This document shows positions 57,900 to 64,000 of a stretch of DNA of 64,000 nucleotides, in pieces. Position numbers and translations under genes: made by a program. The notes under the pieces were generated by a model. It did no database searches. It worked only from the letters and a program-made list of their open reading frames with translations, and was not told the DNA's origin. This stretch comes from Chrysemys picta bellii (lineage: Eukaryota > Chordata > Testudines > Emydidae). The DNA lies in assembly GCF_011386835.1 (NCBI RefSeq), contig NC_088793.1, positions 100,297,329 through 100,361,328 of the forward strand, given 5' to 3'. Every line of letters begins with the position of its first letter. Position 1 is the first letter of the stretch.

Positions 57900-60560
57900 A
57901 TCTCTGATGGGAAAAGTAGCCAAAAAAGTGTAAGATTGACAAGCCCATTTAGTGAAAGTTTGGGGTCTACACTACTCTCTTAAAGCTGGAGCTTAGAGGC
58001 CCAAGATTCTTAAAAGTAGGTAGCTCATGGGTCCTTTCAAGAATGTAAAGTATCATCTGTTTTGGAGCTAAACAGATTCTGACCTGCAAAAGGTTAGGTC
58101 CTGTACCAGACTCTGACCCTATTTAGGTAGGCCTGATGCGGTCAGCCAAGATTCTCTCCTTATGACAATACCCGTTTGCCCTTCATTGTCATACATGTTC
58201 CTGCATCCACTACATCAAATGCTGCTTGTAATGAGGCTTTAGCAATTAACAACCCCTCAGAGAATAAGTAAATAAAACTCTCCTCTGAACGGAGAAAAAA
58301 AGAAAGTTAATCTTGAAACTTGTTACTCTGTCCCACTGAATGTAACTATATTTGGCCAACATTGCTTGATAGTTGGAAATTCTGACCTGAAGAGAGGCAG
58401 GAGTAAATTTAACAAAACCAACCAACCAGACACACACCCGACAAGTTAGGGGTCCTCCCACCATTCCCTCACCCCCCCTTTTTTGGGGGGGGTTCTCTTT
58501 TAGTGCAGCTCTCCAAGCCTTTTAGTAATTACTCCTAATGAAAAATCCAACAATGAAGGATTCAGGGTAGTATAAAATACTTGAACCCTTTAGGAGAAAC
58601 TTTATATTTCTGATCTGCTTGTTTGAAAGTCGCCAGCATAGAAGATAGTATCACCTGCAATTCCTTTGCCAGCTTAAGGCTAGCCTCATTAATGGGTATT
58701 TATTTTGGGTAGAAAGTTGTAGGATATCAAACAAACAATTTATGATTTTTCTTACATGAGTTCTAAAGGAATCTGTAATGTCTCTGCTATCCTGTTTGAC
58801 AGCTCTTGAAAAGCATACTGTCATAGGCACAGAAGAAGCCACAGCCACATGAGGAGGGGATACCAACTGCCCTTCTGGGAAACAATCATTCTGAATCTCC
58901 TTTTTGTAGCCCTCGGGCAGAGGCTGTTTTGTTTCCAAGTTTGGGGATTTCTGAGGTGGCTATAGGCAAGCAATGTCTCTGTGGGTGTCTGCATCGTTAG
59001 AGGAAGGAGGGAAAATGAGGATTTGGATTGTGGCAAGGCATCCAAGTATGGTCAGGACTGGTATTCATACAGATAGGACATAGTATTCTAAGGTACTACC
59101 ATCTACAGAGGTAACAGAGAATCATATGGTGAATTCTCAGCCTGAGTAGCTCTTGAAGATGATAGATTCTTGAATCTATTAGGTATTGAAGAAGGCTCCC
59201 TACTAGAGACTCATTTGAAGAAGAAAGAAAAATTCTGACAGCTGGACTACCCCAGGAGGTGCAATAACTTGCTTAGGAGTGGATAGGACCAGAGTCTCAG
59301 AAGCAGGAAGTCTCATAGTAATTTTCAATATAGGTATTCTATCATCTTGTTGTACCAGAGATTTTGATGAGAAAGAAGCAGGAGAGGTCTGCAGAATAGG
59401 GATTTGAGCTCTGTCCAGATTCCTGAGAGGATACAAATGCACTCCAGATGACAATACCAAGGAAGAAGCCAAATTCTTCTGGACGGAGATCTTTGGTACT
59501 GAATCCCCTGGTGCTGAGAAATTAGTTGAAATATGATGTTCCCACTGGTCAGCTACCATGGTCAAGGGCACTGTTCGTCAGGCACTTGAGGCTGCAAGCA
59601 ACAGTACAGATGAATCACTGAGTTTCCCTACTGCTGCAGCAGCCAGCAGCAATGAAATTGACCAGGGCACTAGATGACAGAGTGCTGCAGTGAAATTGAC
59701 AAGAGTTCCCAGTGAGAGGCCTGCTTCTGTGTTGATAAAGATTCCTTTAGAATCCACTTATCTGACCTCTTCTTAGCAGGTACCAGGGATACTGAATGGC
59801 AGTGGGCTGAATGTCCCGAGCATTGTTTTTCTCCCACAGGCAACAAAGGGGCTCTATCGGGATTTCAGTCTGTTGCAGCAGACTCTTATGTGATTTATGA
59901 GGTCTCTTAATATAATCTCCCTCATCTCTGGAGCACTGGAGGAATGACAGAAGTCTCCTGCACCTTCAAAGCTCTGTGTCTGAAGTCACTCTCGAGGTCT
60001 TTTCCATGAGAAACAAATTGTCTTGATTCTCTAGCCTTCCGTGTATGTTTTTTAAAAAGCTTTGCAAATCACACACTTCACTTGAAATGACTCTTCCTGA
60101 GGCAGTATAAACAGTTATGTCTGTCTTCTAGAGGGATCACTCTTCCACAGCACACATGATCCAAAGCTGGGGAGTGAGGCTGAAGCATATCACAGACAGC
60201 TGAGTGAGTTACTGACTACTTACAACCTGCTGGGTCTTTTTTTATTTTTCATGCCAACAGGCCAAAAAGAAACAAAGGTATATATGCAAAACAAAAACTA
60301 CAATAATTAGTTTTAGATTAGGATAGGTTGATCTAAACTAATTAAAAGTGAAGGAGGGACTGAAAAGTTCTGACTCTCTCCCAGGACAGTCTGAAAGAAC
60401 TGGCTGGCAGTTGGGGGTCACTCTGCCTCTTATGCTCCTGGTAGGGGGAAACAAGAGCCTGAGGGATGCAGGTGCAACCCCTAGCAGGTACTCCAAGAGG
60501 GGGGAAAAAAAAAAAAAGACAGTCTGATCTCTTAGGAGGAGGATTCACATGCACAGGAGC
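57900..60560 (-). pseudogene. DIRS gag-like remnant
   Basis: Minus-strand translation around 58300-58000 contains ISNYQAMLAKYSYIQWDRV, then pieces reading PFAGQNLFSSKTDDTLHS and KDP.AT, which is the conserved gag block of turtle DIRS elements (FxGQxLFxxKTDDxLHSLKDSRATL) as I recall it. Further upstream (60060-60120) a short Cys/His-rich stretch, CLRKSHFKCSVC, resembles the N-terminal gag cysteine cluster. Stops interrupt every piece. An inverted C7/G8 pair lies at 58472-58492. Confidence 0.6.
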
Positions 60561-63500
60561 TCAAAGAACCTGTAGTTTCTCTCTACCCTTCAGAAACCCT
60601 TGCCTGCTTTAACATAAATTTACTCTCAGTCTTTGAAATAAAAGCTGCTTGGCGAGCTAAGATTGCCTTTGGAGAGTTAAGATTGTGCTAAGGAAAAGGG
60701 TGACATCCTTTTGCAGAGCAACTGCAGAAGGAAAGCTAAAAGGGACTCTTCAAATAGAAACTAATGCTTCCTCACTTAACCTACCCATAGCTCTTAACGG
60801 GCTCCCAGACAGCGCTATAGATTAAAAACCTATCTTGTTCCCACATGTTAAATCTTCTGTTTTGGTGTATTCCAATTTATACCCCACAGTCAAATAATTC
60901 CAGGGAAACTGCAGCTAAATGTGGCCTATCAGTCACTTTTTGCAGCTATTGCAACGTATACTAAAGCAGACTCCAGATTGCACAACACTAGGACAAAGTA
61001 CAAGAAACCAGAAATGATGATAGGCAGTTAACTCCTGGAATCCCAAGTCTGGGCAAGTGTTACTTGACTTCAAATGTGCAGGAAATTCTTTTTACAATAT
61101 ATGTGTTTACCCATAGACAAGGCAGTCATTTCTAAACTGAACTGCTTGACAACACCGGGCACTCATCAACATAAGCAGCATGTTCTTGATATTTTAGCAA
61201 TAGTTGCTGTGGATGTTGGGAAGGGGGAAGAGGTGATAACTTGCCATAGCTTTACAATAAAATCTGGAGTGATGTGGACATAAACCATGAGAATTTCTGC
61301 TTCTGCCTTACCAGATTACTATGTCTTCAGATGTTTAGACCTCTTTGGTATTTTTCATTTTAAAAAAGTAGTAAGTTTTTAGATCTCACAGCAGCAGCGA
61401 CAACCCTTCAAAAGTAACCAATGCAGTGACATCTGCCAGAATGTGCAAACAGTCTGAAACAAGAGGGCAAACACCACTGTCATCTATTAATCTGATTGGA
61501 GCATCAATTTTAAAATTAACAGTGATGAAATCTTCAATGTCAATTTATTTATTTAATTAGATATGTTAGTGGATGAATCAGGGTAAGTGGTCAGAATGAA
61601 GCACATTAGGTTGGAAGTTACTATAGGTTATGAAATGCAAAAAAAAAAAAACCCACACCAAAGCAGACATGGGGGGGGAGGAGGGGGGAAAAGACGTAAA
61701 GAGATGCAGATTCTCATTGACTAATGCTGAATATGACAAGTAACTAACAAATAACTAAGTTACCATTATGTAAGAACTAAGCATATTCTCATCTTGAGAT
61801 CTGTGCAAGCCTCCAGATATTGGAGGGCATTCCACTGTGCATTTTAGAGTATAAAGTCCTGAATTTATGACCCAAATCATGGACCATACTTACACATAGA
61901 ATTCAGCCCTCTCCTCTGGAGGAGTGTCACATCTGCAGTACGGAACAAAAACCCACAGCATTTTTAGTTTCGTACATGAATTATTGTTATGTCCTTCATT
62001 CTAGGTACTTGTTATAATTACATTCCACATCTGGGCCCTGGCAGGTTGAGAGGTATGCCTGCTGCCATACCTCACAATGCTAATATTGATTCATCTGCAC
62101 ACAAGCTGCTTTAGAGAATGGCCCAGAACAGCCAGACACCAAAGGGGCAGGTCCTCAGTGTAAAACTATCATAGTATCCAGAGCTAAGATCTTCCCCTGC
62201 AAGTTCAGGCTAGAACTTGTCAAATGCACATTGCCTGGGACACCCTGGAGAGCATCTCTCAGCTATAACAGTGCTTGTGGCAAGTTCAGGCTACTGAGGA
62301 ACTTCGGATAAACCTCAAAGCAATTCTGAAAACAGACTACAGATGTCAACCACACAACCCAGGACACTTGCTAGCATCAGTTCTTCACCAATCACAGATT
62401 AACTCAGACCCAGTCACCTTCTTTGAAAATTCCATGCTGACTTAACTTGCTTCATAGTAGAAACCTCATACAGGTACTTTACAAATTCAGTCCCAAATTA
62501 GGACAGTTTAATTTCTGTAGTCCAGAGTCATGACTTACCTACAAGATAGAAGTATTATAAGTTTTGAATATTAAGAAAGCTGAAAGTAAAATAGAACAGC
62601 CTAGTAGGCTAACTTTTCAAAAATAAAAAAAGTTGATGGCCAGTATTATTTCTGAAACAATCCATGCCAAACACTAGAGTTTCAAAGGTTAGGGTTTGGG
62701 AAGGTCCTCCCCCCCCCCCCCCCTTCTCCTTTTAAAACCAACCACACAGCTTCACGGACATGAGATGAGTGACCCAAGAAGAGCACCAAATTTCAGCCGC
62801 CAATCGATTCTCTTGCCTAATACGCTAGGAGAAAGAAAATGGAAACTCCAGTGTTATGAATAGGTGTCAAGCAATGGAAGCTGTCTCCTTACATAAAACA
62901 CTGAATCAGAAAAATCAAGACAATTTTCCGTAAAATGCCACGTTTTCTAATTTTAAAAGGCTTAAGAGAAAAAGATAACTCTCTCATTTGAGAGCTAGTC
63001 TCCATAGCAGCGGAGAAGTCATCGGTCATTTATTGTTAAAAAGAGTATAGAACTTGGACATATTGAACTCTGAGCGCTAAACAACTTTTTTTCTGAAATG
63101 GAATCGATATTGAATTGCAACTAGAGAACTGTCATTGCTATATTCCTCATTGGCAAAATCATACTGTAACTTGGAGAAAAAAGAAGTACCTTGGTTTGCA
63201 ACCATACATGAGGAAGACAGACTTTTGAGTCATCTAGTAAGTTGTGGTACAGATTTTAGTTGCTTAATGAAACACTCAGCAAAGTCAACTTAATACTCAC
63301 AAAAGGATAAAACAAAACTAACATGCTTTTGGAATTACAGGGACACAGATAGTAAATGTGTGCAATGACAGAATTTGCATAATATCCAAGGATACTGCAG
63401 AATCTCACAAGTTACCTAATTTTGGGAAGACACTGATCAATCTTTTCTCTCCCCTTCCACTCTTTTGCAGTTCACTCTTGGTGGGACAAATTGATTTAGG

Positions 63501-63804
63501 AACTGTTCATTTTCAGTTAAGAACTAGTCTCTCCTCTCCAAACGGTTCGCTTTCCAAAAATTTCCACAAGTGCACCAATGCTGCCTCACATTCACGATAG
63601 TGTACTTAAGGAGTATCCTTTTGATACAAGCCTGGCAATCAGAAGAAGCTCTAGCAAAGGGTTCTTCAGTATTTACCACGATTCAACAAGTGGGTTTAGA
63701 AGTGGAATCTTCGACAAGCTTTAAATGAAAATACTATAGCTAACTGTACAAGGTTATGATCAAAGTGAAGATGAAGATAAATAATCCTGTTAGCCTAAAT
63801 GGAA
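60561..63804. other. No recognised gene; C15 run
   Basis: AT-rich DNA with an A run at 61640-61651, a G-rich patch near 61670-61690 and a C run at 62709-62723. Nothing else recognised. Confidence 0.5.
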
Positions 63805-64000
63805 GGGATGTCTACACTGGCAATTGATCAACAAAACTTGTGTCTTTCAGAGGTGTTTAACCCCTGCAGACAAAAGTTTTGCTGCGACAAGCGCAGGTGT
63901 GAATAGTGCATTTGTCGGCAGCAGAGCGCTCCTGCCGACAACGCAAATGCCTCTCGATGGAGGTGGAAGTTTAACAGCAGCTTCACTGCACGACTTTTAG
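63805..64000. mobile_element. Fold-back (MITE-like) element cut by window end
   Basis: It starts GGATGTCTACACTGGCAATT, the same type of end as 56231, followed by TCAACAAAACTTGTGTCTTT and the partly inverted CAGACAAAAGTTTTGCTGCG. The right end lies beyond the window. Confidence 0.65.

Larger units (their letters stand above)
57004..60560 (-). mobile_element. Decayed DIRS-type retroelement (gag and reverse transcriptase)
   Basis: On the minus strand a gag-like region (about 60560-57900) is followed by a reverse transcriptase (57600-57004), the gene order of DIRS elements. The boundaries are not defined by terminal repeats. The RNase H, methylase-like and tyrosine recombinase parts expected below 57004 are not recognisable. 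Many stops and frameshifts show long inactivity. Confidence 0.72.

Noticed and set aside
1..64000. CRISPR array, operons or bacterial regulatory sites
   Set aside because: The window is vertebrate repeat-rich DNA; no regularly spaced repeats of CRISPR type and no prokaryotic gene organisation were seen.

Overview
This window looks like intergenic or intronic DNA from a turtle genome. No protein-coding host exon, tRNA or rRNA gene could be supported. The turtle assignment is inferred from the repeat mix: several CR1 LINE subfamilies, a tRNA-derived SINE with a CR1-like tail, Penelope-like retroelements with a GIY-YIG domain, a DIRS-type retroelement, solo endogenous-retrovirus-type LTRs, and many short hAT-type DNA transposons with 8-bp target-site duplications (TSDs). 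The background is AT-rich. GC-rich, CpG-bearing blocks are almost confined to the inside of hAT elements. Runs of 14-21 G or C are frequent.

Layout. Positions 3.1-11.3 kb are a nest of transposons built into one CR1 copy on the minus strand. Into it went a 1.03-kb hAT element (TSD TCCATGAG), a solo LTR (TSD CCTC) that itself took in another hAT, a 127-bp Penelope tail (11-bp TSD), a larger Penelope copy whose 5' part is inverted, and a 223-bp hAT. Positions 12.4-13.3 kb hold a hAT inside a hAT. A GC-rich hAT lies at 14.2-15.0 kb. Two solo LTRs with 5-bp TSDs lie at 18.3-19.2 and 24.5-25.4 kb. A large inverted repeat with an internal 29-bp direct repeat spans 19.6-20.8 kb. Positions 28.0-31.5 kb hold an element with terminal inverted repeats, split by a CR1 copy that carries a further hAT and a short CR1 tail. 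A non-CR1 LINE reverse-transcriptase remnant sits at 33.1-33.8 kb. Positions 40.2-41.2 kb hold two more hAT pieces. Positions 43-44.8 kb hold a CR1 tail followed by a second Penelope copy. Positions 45-49 kb hold three CR1 copies, one inserted in another. A SINE lies at 51.0 kb, a decayed DIRS-type element at 57-60.6 kb, and small fold-back elements at 56.2-56.8 kb and at the right edge.

All recognisable proteins are pieces of transposon genes broken by frameshifts and stops, so nothing here appears to work as a functional unit. The main interest is structural: datable nested insertions with clean TSDs, hammerhead-ribozyme-like motifs in Penelope 3' ends, a reading frame fusing Penelope and CR1 sequence, and long hairpins inside a hAT element. 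Repeat family names come from recognition by eye and not from a database search. Edges without a TSD are approximate.
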